DNA from: Mytilus galloprovincialis
Taxonomy: Eukaryota > Mollusca > Bivalvia > Mytilida > Mytilidae
Direction: 5' to 3'
Assembly: GCF_965363235.1 (NCBI RefSeq)
Contig: NC_134842.1
Coordinates: forward strand, 30,566,958-30,630,957
DNA length: 64,000 nt
Numbering within the stretch: the stretch's first letter is position 1; every line of letters starts with the position of its first letter. Both the position numbers and the translations under genes were made by a program. Below, piece by piece: positions 25,401 through 37,019 of this stretch. The notes under the pieces were generated by a model. It saw nothing but the letters and a program-made list of their open reading frames with translations. It was not told the DNA's origin and ran no database searches.

Positions 25401-28400
25401 CCGATATCCTATATTTCACGAACAATCTAATTGTGTCGTTCCATGTAGGGTAATGGTCCTAAGTAGGCTACCTTTAAGGGTGAAATGCTATCGAAGCTTC
25501 ATGACGATTATGTGATCATGTCAAAATGAAGGATAAACTGGACTCTGTTGTGTTCACTTATCGCTACACTGACGGTGCGAAGCTGTAGATGAAACGGCGG
25601 ACAAGTTTAAATAAAGGATCCCTAAAACGAGTCTTACGTATGATTCGTCAAGCATATGTACCATTTAGTCAATTTGTAAGAAAGCTCTATTAGGGAAAAG
25701 ATCACTTTTGGAACTTAGCAGACATACGACATAGATGTTAAACCACAATCATAAACTTGGTAAAAATATCATACGTATTGGTAGTTTAGACACAGACGGA
25801 TCGTATAGATCAACCAATTTGTGATGGTGTCCATACAATTTACGTTATGCTATGTTTAATCTTTCCTGCTCATAACTTATTGCAGCAGTTGATGCGTCAG
25901 TAGCACTCTCCTATACATGAACTCAGAATAGTGTGAACATGAGTATAACGTATCTATAAAGATATGTAAACACCACGCGAGGAGCAGATGGTTTGTTCCT
26001 GTTGAGAAATGGGAAATTGATTATTTGGAAGTTTAAATCGTCCCTTATGCCATAGACTTTAATGTGAAGTCGTCTATCTATGTCAATATTGAAGAAAGTA
26101 CAAGGTATGAAGCAGTATGAATTGTATCCTTAATTTCAAGTTTACTAAAATATATGACAACAGTGAATACATTGACAATGTGTATACAAAAATGAAAAAA
26201 AAAATATAATGTTCAAAACCTTTGAAAACAGTGCTGATGTTTAAACCTCCGTATGAGGGTATTCTCGCTGTGTTCAATACCCTTTGATGGCCTTCGATAT
26301 AACAATGTATAACTCTACAGAGATCAAACAGTGTTATTCACTATTCTCGTTACTGACACTTGTGCTGCATTATTTGAATTGGACGCTTGGAAAGAACCAT
26401 TTTCTACATAAAAAAAATGTTGTTAATCATTTCTTTGATGTGTTCGAGCTTTTGATTTTGTCGTTTGATTATTGGCTTTCTGTTCTGAATTTTCTTTGAA
26501 GTTCTTTTGTTTTGTTATTTTCCTTTTTGGAACTAAATAATCCATGACAAGTAATCTTCAGTATCCTGACGTTTTGTTTTACAACCAAAGAAAAGTACTT
26601 AGGAGTCCGAAGGAATCTGATAAAGGGTATTATTATATCAATTGTTTCCTAGTTTGGATATTTGAAAATAACAAGTAATGTGTTTGTATAATTTATTTTC
26701 CTTTCTTTCAGCGGAATGTCAAACCGTGGTACGTTGATACTTTTATGTAACATTTATTGAGTATGAATAGCAATTTTGATGATAAAAGAAATAAAAATCA
26801 CACATAATTCGTAAAATCTTTTTTCATATATCTATTGTGTTCAATTTAAATACCCTAACAAGTAAGTATCAGATGCTTAAAACGGTTTTTTTTTCAATAG
26901 CAGTTTTTGTTGTAATCTATACTGTAGTATATATATTATGTCCTTATCTACATGGTAGGCAGAATTCAAATGATGATACAACAGCTTTTTCCTTTGCTTA
27001 TTCATCAAGATGTGTCACGTTCTTTATAACAAATTTTGTTTGACGATTTAAGACCATCACGTCTAATGTCACAAATTTGCAAAGAACACTTAATCTGTTT
27101 AAACACTTGAGTACTGAGATATGTGTAGCTTAACATTTTATTATTGGTGTAATATTTATCAATAGAATATTGTTTCAGATTTTAATGCATGGGATTCTAC
27201 TTACCTTATTCGACACGATTTAGATTGTCCATTTAATTAAGGGTTTACAGTACACGCAAAAGAGTTAACTCTTAAATAATCAAGCAGTTGAACGTTTTAA
27301 AACATATTCTAAAAGTAAAGACAAATCAGGTTTCTCAATGATCAAAATAAGTGTTTGTCAAACTGGTTAAAATCCAACGAAATGATATCTGTAAATATTG
27401 TGATTCAAATATTGTGATTTTTTTTATAATTTTGAAAACAGGTCAAAACTGATCAATTTATCGTAAAAGTTGACGACCAATTAAAGTATTGAAAAAAAAA
27501 TAGGTTGGATGATATTCTATCTAGTCACAAAAAAAAGTACAGTGATATGAAAACTGTATTCCAAAAGTAAATTAAGTTTAGAAGAAACGCAAATATAGTG
27601 ATAATAATTTTATATGCACCAATTATACATGTAAGTACAGTGCACGTGGTACAAACATAATTTTGCATCTAGTGGTATGACTATTGGCTATCAACAAATA
27701 TCTCTCAAACAGGGGACATTCTCATGTTGAGTATAAGAGAGATGTGACAACAATGTCTCTACTTCTTTTGCATTTGATTGTTTATTGAACAAAAGAACAT
27801 TGATGATTCTTTTTAGCGAAAAATTTTAAAAGAAACATCATTTAGTTATATTTCAATACAAAATTGTTCGGTTAATAATTAAAAATTGTGATTGTTGCTA
27901 TGGTCTACAAGTATTTTTATGATTCATAGGGGTCGCCATGTAATGATTTCTCTGAATGTGGATATGGAAATTATTGTTGTGTTAGTAAAACCCGACCCAG
28001 GGGACGTAAGAGAAGATCTACAGACGCTATCGGAACATGTCAGAATATAGGGACAGAAGGGACAGGTAAGGCAGTCAAACCGGTAAGGTTGAACTTAATG
28101 AATATGTTATGGAAAGAAAAGTGGCAGTAGCTACTAAAAAGCAAATTTGAATTCTTATTTCGAAAAGATAGATGAAGAACGAACACAATTCTACAAATCA
28201 CTACACGAAAAAATTAATGACTGAAAAATGCGAAACCCACCAAATAAAAAGGGGGGTCACATCCTATGATCCGGAAATAATGTTAGCAAATTCTGCTTCA
28301 CATGATCACCTATACATAAATACGATAGCAACACACTCAATTTCAAACTCATGGTAAAGAATTACGACGCATTTAGGTTATGTTCCTTTTTCATTTTTCT

Positions 28401-29657
28401 TGATATATACATTTAAGTCTAAAATGATCAAAATGAAAAATAAAATCTCATGTTAACTTGGTCTATGAAGTCAAAATGTCCGAATTTTTCATTATAATGG
28501 AAAAATATTGTAAAACTGTAAACATTTATTACGAAATAATTTTTTAGAAGAGTACATTTGGGAGGTTAGCTTAAAAATAGGAAGAAATGCAGAGGGGTAA
28601 AACAGATAAAATAAAAGCTACTAAAAGGCTAAAGGATTTGCAAAATTTTCAAGAATTTAAAATGAAATATGAGAAAAACGTTGTTTATATACATTAACAA
28701 CTTTATCGACTCAAACGGTGTCTGCAAGGTTTAGTTTATGACATCTTAGTCTAGCAATGTAATGTCTTTTTCATTATAATCTAATGTTTCTCTCCAGGTC
28801 AAATATTTTACAATAGTTAAGAAACAAGGTTATTCTTTTCCTTTTGGTCCTATTAAAATGTAGGTTTATCCATCGACCCTCCTTTATATAGTTTTGAGGT
28901 TGCATTTATATATTGTATTTATCACGAAATCGTGTGGTTTGTATTCTTTATAAAACATCTTTTTTTCAGCCTGTCTCGTCAACAACCAAGAAAAACCTTT
29001 AAATAGCATATTTTTCGTAAGCTGTTTCTGTCAGGCACCTCTAAAATGTATTGGAAGTGGAGTCATAGACGTTCCTCTTGGCGAAATAGGTATAATCTGG
29101 CTACAGCTTGACGTTTTGAATTTGCTTCTCTTTTGCTTGTTTCTTCTTATTTTTGATAGATGAAATCCTACTACAAATGTACATTTATTGCAATAAGTGC
29201 TTCTCGCGTTTTTTTTGAAGCAGTGGTAATTTTTTCACGTGGCAGTTTAAGATAGGTAAACGATATCATGTATTCAAAAAAAAATCCACAAGGCTAAGTT
29301 TATACTTGGGCTAAAATAGCAGAAAATGCATTATTTGTTTTATAATTGATAATTTGTTCTGTCCTAAACAATCTTCTCGGGACTTAGTCTCATATTTTTC
29401 GTTAAAGGTTTGATAGGAACATTCCTTATAAAAATCGTTATGGGTTGAACAATCGAATTTGCGAGTGCTTTTTGTACGGCACGGGTTAACGAAAATATTA
29501 TTTCATTTCTTAATTAAGTGTGGTTAACAAATTGTTTGAAATAAAATTTGTTTAAACGGATATTTATATATTCAAGAAAATAGCAGACTTTGAGTTATGA
29601 GTCTTGTTTATTTTTTTTTTCTTTTCAGGAACATGTGGATACCCCAGGAAAGGTTAA
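22436..29657 (+). CDS. Secreted ten-cysteine protein, prokineticin/astakine-like, five exons
   Basis: Predicted 120-residue protein from five exons with canonical GT-AG borders: 22436-22496, 26712-26728, 27930-28065, 28970-29089 and 29629-29657 (TAA). Splice phases 1, 0, 1, 1 fit at every join and no stop interrupts the frame. Residues 1-23 are a signal peptide (VICVVALLIIHTAEC), with AEC as a plausible cleavage site leaving Gln at the mature N-terminus. The mature part has exactly ten cysteines spaced C-x5-C-x5-CC-x19-C-x9-C-x16-C-x-C-x5-C-x15-C. The C-x5-C-x5-CC start and C-x-C-x5-C end match prokineticins, astakines and the wider colipase/Dickkopf-C fold. Known members are secreted signalling peptides, and astakines act as blood-cell cytokines in invertebrates. 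The loop after CC contains RGRKRR, a furin-type site. AATAAA lies at 29680, 23 nt past the stop. The family call rests on spacing only. Confidence 0.72.
22700..22995 (-). mobile_element. RT retroelement 3' remnant in intron 1
   Basis: Reverse-strand 3' UTR fragment of the RT element family. Landmarks are the GACAAACATACTAATAACAG and 'CAACACGAACCCCACC' blocks and an A-rich run at 22939-22965. The 109-codon minus frame at 22706-23035 is part of it. Confidence 0.55.
23450..23780 (-). repeat. Family H repeat, reverse copy in intron 1
   Basis: Reverse complement of the family H copy at 7970-8350. Landmarks are TTCAAAAGTCATAAAATAAC, 'ACATCAACAATAAGAGGAAA', 'GACTTGATACAGGACATTT' and TTTTTGGCTAGCAAAACC. 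Confidence 0.65.
23781..25429. other. Intron 1 remainder, nothing recognised
   Basis: Intronic AT-rich sequence. A 62-codon frame at 24925-25113 has no domain and no ATG context. I could not connect it to any splice structure. Confidence 0.4.
25430..26290 (-). mobile_element. Decayed reverse-transcriptase element in intron 1
   Basis: On the minus strand, broken frames keep blocks of the same RT family as 55735-56620: an LEIKDTIHTASYL-like segment near 26130, then FPFLNRNK-like and SEFMYRRVLLTHQLLQ segments near 25860-26000. Numerous stops show it is old. Only the C-terminal RT part is preserved. Confidence 0.6.
26729..27929 (+). other. Intron 2 of the prokineticin-like gene
   Basis: Donor GTG|GTACGT (strong consensus) and acceptor ATTCATAG. 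The 68-codon frame at 26837-27043 is chance. No repeat recognised except AT-rich runs. Introns 3 (28066-28969) and 4 (29090-29628) are also plain. Confidence 0.55.
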
Positions 29658-29679
29658 CTAAATTCATCCTGAAATAATG

Positions 29680-29685
29680 AATAAA
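29680..29685 (+). terminator. Poly(A) signal of the prokineticin-like gene
   Basis: AATAAA 23 nt downstream of the TAA stop at 29655-29657. Confidence 0.55.
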
Positions 29686-29877
29686 AAATATTCAGAATGG
29701 GTTACCTCAGTAGTTATTGAATTTAGGGTGAAATTAAATTCTTTTTATATGGCATCACATGCAAGAGGTCTTTCAAACCTTAAAAATCAATATCTATACT
29801 CTTTGGTTACATCTTCTGATATCAGACTCGGACTTCTGTTGAACTGAATTTTAATGTGCGTATTGTTATCTGTTTAC

Positions 29878-30215
29878 TTTTCTGCATTGGCTAGAGGTAT
29901 AAGAGAGGGTTGAGATCTCACAAACATGTTTAACCCGGCCGCATTTTTGCGCCTGTCCAAAGTCAGGGGCCTCTGGGCTTTGTTGGTTTTGTATTATTTT
30001 AACTTTTAGTTTTTTGTGTACAATTTGGAGTTTAGTATGGTGTTCATTATCACTGAACTGGTATATATTTGTTTAGGGGCCAGCTGAAGGACGCCTCCGG
30101 GTGCGGGAATTTCTCGTTGCATTGAAGACCTGGTGACCTTCTGCTGTTGTCTGCTCTATTGCCGGGTTGTTGTCTCTTTGACACATTCCTGATTTCTATT
30201 CTCAATTTTATTCTA
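29878..30215 (+). repeat. Family B dispersed repeat, best copy
   Basis: About 335 bp. The head GAGGGTTGAGATCTCACAAA then CATGTTTAACCCGGCCGCAT is shared with family A. The body has GGGGCCAGCTGAAGGACGCC and 'TCCGGGTGCGGGAATTTCTC', and the end is TTGTCTCTTTGACACATTCC...CTCAATTTTA. Partial copies: 33715-33930, 42460-42700, 49251-49385, 59715-59935. Reverse copies: 35085-35235, 44585-44735, 47060-47260. Confidence 0.8.
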
Positions 30216-30761
30216 TTAATTCTTCATTTGAAAATAGGACATTAACATCCCACATTAAGATTTATAACGGATGTACAAAAAAAAAGAAAAAAAACTATTC
30301 ACACAAAATCCAAATAACAACTTGATAAGATTAAACGCATAGAAAAATACTGTTCTTCATTTGAAAGTTACAATGGGACTTTCAAGGAACACAACAAATG
30401 ATTGCATTAATTGTAATGGAACATAAAATGGTCTTTGGTAACCGTTTAGACGATCTCATGATATATGTCTATATTTTCTTTTCTTTGCAAACGGAAAAAA
30501 CATTGGTGTGGGGTAATAATAATAGACTATGAAAACCAAAGAAATAACAAAACGCTATAAGCAACAAACAATAAACAACCACTTAGAACATGAAGATAGC
30601 AGTTAAACAGGACATAATCTTGGATTTACGGTTTTGGAAAACGGAGTTTACAATATTCTATTTGATTGTTATTGTGGTTGAAATATTTGGTCGACGGTTG
30701 CTTGCAGTAGTCTTTTTGTCTTTTTTGTTGGTTAAAGTTTTGTATATCTTTTATCAATTTT

Positions 30762-31945
30762 AATAGGTCTTTCCACTTTTCTGTGGAAAGACCTATTGTA
30801 TTTGTTCTGTTTATAATATTTTTTTCTTCCACCTTATTTTGTTCTTGCAATACATATTTGTTTCGCAATATGTCCCTTAGATATTTTTCATATTGTATCG
30901 GATAATTCAGACGCTTTCAAATTCACCCTGCTAAGACAAACAAATTTCTTTGTAAGAGTTATCACTCCGAACACTGTTTCCTTGTGACTACATCTCCTTT
31001 AGATCTGTAAACGTAACAGAAAGCGACACATTTATTTTATGAAATGCTCGTTATATCCTTCGCATGATTTGTGCTATTTTGACCAAAGCGATATGAACAC
31101 TCAATATGAGAGCTACTTCCCCTTATACATATGATATAAATTATATGCATTCCTATCTTGTAAACCATAAGTGAAAGACCTAGGATCTTTTGATTTGAGG
31201 TTCTTGATCCAATAATAAGAAAATGAGTTCAAGGTCATATTTTAAATTTTGATTTTTGCTTATTTTCAATTCTTTTACTAAAATGTGTAAGATATCGACA
31301 ACATATTTTTACTAAATTGTAAGTTGCGACATGTCGTAACACATGAAATTTGGATGAAAGGGTACGCTAACATCAAGTTGGAGTTCTCTCCTCTCTTATT
31401 TTAAAAATTAGGCATATAGTGATATAACTCATTAACCATATATAATTTATACCTATGGTCTTTTGATATGAAGCCGTTGGTTTATGACCTTGAAATTGAA
31501 CTCAAGGTTATAGGTTCAATTGACATTCTAGATTTTGACCTTTGCTCTTATCTCATATGTATACATGATAAAGCCATGGGACTTTTTGCGTTACGTTGCA
31601 AGACACTTGACCATGGAAAATCCATCCAGAAGTGACATTGTGTAAATCGGAAGACCTATTTTTTGTATCTATTTAATGTAAAGTAAATTGAACAATATAT
31701 TTTTGGTATCAGTATCAAATAAATTATCAAATAAAACCGAAAGTAACATATTTCAAACCGGAAGTAACAATGTATCTCCCTTACTTAGAACAAAATGTAA
31801 CGAAACCATATAATTTTTTTATATTTTTTTTTCAATCAGTGCACACTGAGCTATCATTTTACGCTTGATATGATATTTCAGACTGAATTTTAATAGTTCT
31901 ATATCAAAATTGATCTTTATGGGTGGAAAGACCTTGGTTTTTAAT
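30762..31945 (+). repeat. AGGTCTTTCC-bounded repeat with terminal hairpin
   Basis: Begins with a perfect 15-bp inverted repeat (AATAGGTCTTTCCAC at 30762-30776, loop TTTTCT, GTGGAAAGACCTATT at 30783-30797). It runs through 'TCAAGGTCATA'-type blocks (31230, 31500) and CCGGAAGTAACAATG (31762), and ends near GGGTGGAAAGACCTTGG at 31920. The blocks are typical of a bivalve dispersed repeat. Boundaries are estimated. Confidence 0.55.
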
Positions 31946-32039
31946 TATTTTCCTTTTTGTTATTAAAAGTTTTTTTTTATACAATCAACATACAAGGATT
32001 CACAACTAGCGAGCATTCAATTTTCATTACTTTATTTTA

Positions 32040-32295
32040 CATAGATATAGGAAGATGTGGTGTGAGTGCCAATGAGACAACTCTCCATCCAAATAACAAA
32101 AGTAAACCATTATAGGTCAATGTACGGTCTTCAACACGGAGCCTTGACTCACACCGAACCCTAAATTACTAGTGTAAAACCATTAAAATCGGAAAACCAA
32201 CGGTCTAATCTATATAAAAACGAGAAACGAGAAAAACGCATAAACTACATAAACAAACGACAACTACTACTGTATATCAGATTCCTGACTTAGGT
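32040..32295 (-). repeat. Family A repeat, reverse copy
   Basis: Starts with GGAAGATGTGGTGTGAGTGC then CAATGAGACAACTCTCCATC, the reverse of the family A 3' end. It continues through 'CAATGTACGGTCTTCAACAC' to AGATTCCTGACTTAGGTC. Confidence 0.75.
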
Positions 32296-32299
32296 CATT

Positions 32300-32575
32300 T
32301 TTATAAATTTCCTGTTTATAAAACTTTGTATCTAGTGTTAAATTATGTATTTTTTTTCGAAAAACTAAGGATTTTCTTACACCCAGGAGTAGATTACCTT
32401 AGCCGTATTTGGCACAACTTTTTGAAATTTCGGGTCCTAAATGCTCTTCAACTTTGTATTTGTTTGGCTTTTTAACTGTTTTGATCTGATCGTCACTGAT
32501 GAGTTCTATGCAGACGAAACGCGTGTCTGGCGTATCAAATTATAATCCTGGTACTTTTGATTAATATTAGGACAA
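32300..32575 (+). repeat. Family C repeat
   Basis: Forward copy: TTTCCTGTTTATAAAACTTT, 'TTAGCCGTATTTGGCACAAC', ATCGTCACTGATGAGTTC, 'GACGAAACGCGTGTCTGGCG', ending at TCCTGGTACTTTTGA. Confidence 0.8.
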
Positions 32576-33189
32576 GTGCAAACATTTGCAATGGGACTAA
32601 ATGTTTTATGGTACCAAATCTTCTCTCTTTTTCTGAAACAGTAGCATAACATCACAACATAGACAACCACACGATAAAATATCAATTGGAAGGCTTAACT
32701 TAATCAAAAAACGTAAATTAACACACTATGAACGAATAAATAACATCTGCGACACCTGAATTCAAATTGCATAGTTAATAAAATATTAGAGTCAAACATT
32801 CAGGGTCAAAAAGCAAAGAAACAAGTCCAAACAATGCCATGGCAAGACACCACTGCGAAATATTTAACCCTTCGTAAATAATATCAACAGGTAAAAGAAA
32901 AATAACTTTGTCGTTTTAGGTCTACAAAATGTACTGTTTATGTGTATAAAATTCTTCAAATAATTAGGAATACCAAGAAAGTTCTGTCATAAAAATACAT
33001 AATTTAACACCAGATACAAATTGGGGTGAATATCAACAATAAAACTATACAATTAGAGCTAGATAAAACTTCCTGTACAGATTTAAGGAATATAATCTTG
33101 ATGTTTATAGAAATGTAGTACGAAGAGGTGAAAATAAGTAGATATTCCAAATAACCAAAGTTGGTTTATAGACAAGATCCATATTAATA
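32576..33189. other. Intergenic, nothing recognised
   Basis: No feature that I can support. Confidence 0.45.
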
Positions 33190-33714
33190 TAAAATAACAA
33201 TTTGAGGATCTTTGGGTGGCTAGTTGCAAGACAAAATGTTGGTACTCTTCTTATTTATTGTATACTTAAAATGTATGAACTATTTGCAAATGGACATTAC
33301 GAAAAACCAATCAATCAGACAATTACTCCTTTTACAAGTTGTCAACACTGCATTTTTAGGAGAGTGAGACATCAATTTAATCGTTCAATATTTGTATCAT
33401 TGCTAATAACTATTTTATAATTGTGTTAAAAAAAATAACATTTCATTCTGTTTAACGGTTTTTGCACGGAGACCGACATATTCAAACTTCACCAGGAAGT
33501 AAGACTTACACTGATCTTTCAGATTTCATTTCATTCATCCCGATGACACAATTTTTTACATGCTACATTACATGACATCAACGAAAAGAGAAAGCACATT
33601 TTCTATCTATATCAAATCTAACCAGTTTTATACAATTTCATTAAATGACAAACCAATCTTAACATGAATTTTTCTTGAAATGTGCCGTTGCTGTATTTAT
33701 GATTCGAGTTCTTA

Positions 33715-33930
33715 TCGTATTTTATATATTTCGGAGTTTAGTTTCAGGTTCATTCTCAGTAAACTAGTACACATTTGTGTTTAGGGGCCAGCTGAAGAAC
33801 GACTCCGGGTGCGGGATTTTTGCTGCGTTGAAGACCCATTGGTGGCCTCCAGCTGTTTTTTTGCACTTTGGTCGGGTTGTTGTATTTTTGACACATTCTC
33901 CATTTGCATTCTCAATTTTATATCTTCGAA
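33715..33930 (+). repeat. Family B repeat, 3' part
   Basis: Holds the GGGGCCAGCTGAAGAACGAC, TCCGGGTGCGGGATTTTTGC and TTTTTGACACATTCTCC blocks. Absent at the matching place in the second duplication unit (about 41930), so it inserted here after the duplication or was lost there. Confidence 0.7.
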
Positions 33931-34770
33931 TAAAGTTCTGATTTTTTGTATTTTGAATAATTACTACGAATAATGATTTAGTAAATTATTGTAATTTTAA
34001 TTATAATAAATAATACACCGGTATTATAACATGATTATGATAATAATAATGCTAATTACATATTTGATAATGATGCCCAATCGAATCAGTGAAGGAAATA
34101 ATGGTACAATGCATCTGAAATCAGGTGATCAATGAAATGAAGATACACAGTGATGATATCTCTTCTTACAATTCAGGCGATCAATAATTTATTTTGAACG
34201 CACCTGGAATAGAGGACGTTATTAAGACACAAAATGTAACATGACGATATTTTGCTTCATGGTTTTCATCTTTATGGATTATTTCTAAACATATTACTAT
34301 CTTATTAACACCAGAAGATATTCCAAACAGCCTCTTTAACCAAATTGATAACTATTTAAATTTATTTTATAAAAAAAATAATAGTAGAACAACAGCTTTT
34401 TTCTAAGGGAAGATAATTTTCGCTTTTTTTTTGCAAACAGAGAAATACACGTAACATTCATCTTAAACAGATATTCATTTCTAGCTAAATTTATTTTTGA
34501 AAACAATTTATCGCCTGTTTATGGGTATAAGGTTGCTCACATTAACTGGTGTTTTTCTCTTGTAAACAATATACCTGTATTATATCATGATAATGTAATT
34601 ACAATATTTAAATTGACACTTTCATACAAATTGTCCGACACTTCATTGTATGTGAATGACCTTACATTTTGTATGATTCATATTTCTAAAAATTACAATT
34701 AACGGTTTACTGTACGTTGTAGTTACTGTGAAAATCTTTGATGAACTGACAGCTCAATAATAAATATCTT

Positions 34771-34935
34771 TATTTAAGAAAAATTAATGCTTCTTTTTGT
34801 AAATTCAGTGGGGTGAAAAAGCGTTGACCGACCGATTTTGTATGAAGTGCGAATGCGCTACATTCTAAAAATGTGCGCACGGTCAACGCTCTTACAACCC
34901 TGTGAAATTACTTAAAGAAGCATTCAATACTTATA
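34771..34935. mobile_element. Foldback/MITE-like element
   Basis: Imperfect inverted repeat. The left arm contains AATGCTTCTTTTTGTAAATT and AAAGCGTTGACCG. The right arm, reverse complemented, contains AATGCTTCTTTAAGTAATTT and AGAGCGTTGACCG. The loop is about 45 bp. It is missing from the matching point in duplication unit 2 (after CAGCTCAACAAAATC at about 44505). Confidence 0.65.
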
Positions 34936-35084
34936 ATTACATTTTTCGTTATAATCATGAACAATTGTTTTTTATAATTTATTTCTTTAAATAATCTGTG
35001 CAATTTTTTGTGAGAGCACATGTCATCATGAATGTTAAACTTCATTGGAATATGAAGGTGAATTTGAGTATGACGGACAATCGT

Positions 35085-35235
35085 TGTTATCCAATCAAAA
35101 TAACAGCCTTAGGCCACCTTTGGTCTGCAACACAATGAGAAAATCCTTCAGCCGTAGGCTCGCTACAGCTGTTCTCTACACTAAAATGTGTACTAGTTCA
35201 ATTAAAATTGGCAGTCACACTAAACTCAAACACAT
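35085..35235 (-). repeat. Family B repeat, reverse fragment
   Basis: Contains 'GGTCTGCAACACAATGAGAA' and AAAATGTGTACTAGTTCAA. The same fragment sits at the matching place in unit 2 (44585-44735), so it probably predates the duplication. The open frame at 35045-35248 derives from it. Confidence 0.6.
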
Positions 35236-35789
35236 AGAAATGACATAAAATTAAATCGTCAAACAAAAACATAATCCGTATAATTATCTGAATCCAAAAT
35301 AAAAAGAATCATGACTATTTTACAACAGATCTATAAATGCAAAGACAATGTGTTGTACTACAGTCGTTATGATTATACTACATAACTGATTTAGGATCTG
35401 AAGGATTTATTTATGAAAACCAATTCAATTTGAGTGCTATTCAACGCATACAGTTTTAACATTCGGTCACCATCATATTATTCAAGATTGGAAAAATTGT
35501 AATGTAACCTTAATATTCATTGTTTTTGTTAATATACAACATCAAGTCACAATTTCGTGCTTATGTATACATGTATATGGCACATTCTACTGGTAGTTTT
35601 TTCTTATATAGTTTTCATCGACCAAGTTAAGATTAACAGTCTTTTAATGTCCTAATCAAATTGATAGTTTGTTCATTAATACACTTTGATTCAAATGTGT
35701 TATAATTATATCGTTCAAATTGTTATTCAAATAGTCAAACATTTTAAGTGTGTTGATGACTAAACTTTAGCTCGCTTTTAACAGACTGT

Positions 35790-36145
35790 TTATGCAACTA
35801 TCTGAGGAGGTTGGGAGCCTGATAACATGTTTAATCCGTGACAGTCTTTATGTATATGCCTATCCCAAGTCAGCAACCTGTAATTCAGTGATTTTCGTTT
35901 GTTGATGTGCGACTTATTGGTTTCTCGTCATTTTTTTGTACATAAATAGGCTGTAAGTTTTTTCGGTTGAACTGTAACATACATTTGTGATTTCGGGGCC
36001 TTTTATAGCTGACTTTGCAGTATGGACTTTGCTCATTGTGGAAGGCCGTAAGGTGACCTATAGTTGCTAATTTCTGTGTCGTTCGGTATCTTTTTGAGAG
36101 TTATTTCATTGGCAATCATACCACATCTTCCTTTTTATATGGTAT
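35790..36145 (+). repeat. Family A dispersed repeat, best copy
   Basis: About 350 bp. Head GAGGAGGTTGGGAGCCTGAT and AACATGTTTAATCCGTGACA, middle CTGTAATTCAGTGATTTTCG, then TTTCGGGGCCTTTTATAGCT, 'GAAGGCCGTAAGGTGACCTA', and end CATTGGCAATCATACCACAT followed by CTTCC. Other copies: 39365-39620, 39760-39910, 46650-46910, 49985-50320 and several reverse ones. Confidence 0.8.
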
Positions 36146-36549
36146 ATGTCTAAGCACTTAATATAACTTATCAAGGTATTAATTAGGTGCAACACAACGT
36201 GTTCCGTATTTGTTCCGTATATGTTGCAAGATCTGATTAATCATATGGATAACATAATATAAAACTCGGGTTTTGTTGGAGTTCGTGTTTCTCAATCTTT
36301 TTTTCTATTTTGTTTTCATTTTGTTGGTCTTTTTTCGTGCCGTTGACATTTCGACTTTGAGTAATGTATTTGATTTTCACTTAGTTAATTTTCGCGCACT
36401 ATATACAGTGTATTTGAAATTATCATATACAACGATTATAGTTCCCAATAATAATTGTCGTAATTTCATGTATTTTAAATGTCAAACAATAAAAACCAAT
36501 ACCCGATTCTCAATTAAGTGTTAGTTACATTTAATTTGACATTTACCTA

Positions 36550-36626
36550 ATATTTAAGTGAATGAAAGTTATAAAATCATGTTAAGCAAGATATATTCGC
36601 ACAGAGTTTCACTAAACACATGCAAG
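36550..36626 (+). promoter_or_regulatory. Core promoter and noncoding exon 1, gene 1
   Basis: TATAAAA at 36570-36576, then about 30 bp downstream a short putative exon 1 (about 36600-36626) containing CAGAGTTTCACTAAACACA. It ends in a donor, CAAG|GTATCTTA. The same motif string and donor recur at 45461-45492 and 57726-57766 upstream of the two sister genes. The conservation of TATA-like box, exon and donor, together with an acceptor at each coding exon, supports the gene structure. Confidence 0.6.
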
Positions 36627-37019
36627 GTATCTTACTATTTTCTTTATTTACATTTTTGATACAAACGATTGTAACGATAGATTTAATTTAATTTGAGGAA
36701 TATTTTAAGAAAATTGAAATTTGGATATTGTACAATTATTCATCAAATTGACATAATTGAAATTATTGATTAGACATAGTGTTATTTGTTGACTTCTTAT
36801 AGATGAACATTTATTGTATATAATGTGCGAAATTTTGAAATGCCATTTTTACTGTACCCGTAATGAATTTCTTGTATAGAATGATAAATAAACAGAAGAC
36901 AAATTCATGAGTAGAAAAAAAACATACTCAGACAAAAAGGGGGAATTAACTTATTCTTCTGTTTAAGATGTCTCTAGAAAAGAGGGAATTTTGGCTAATT
37001 AATGTTGTTTGTTTGTTTG

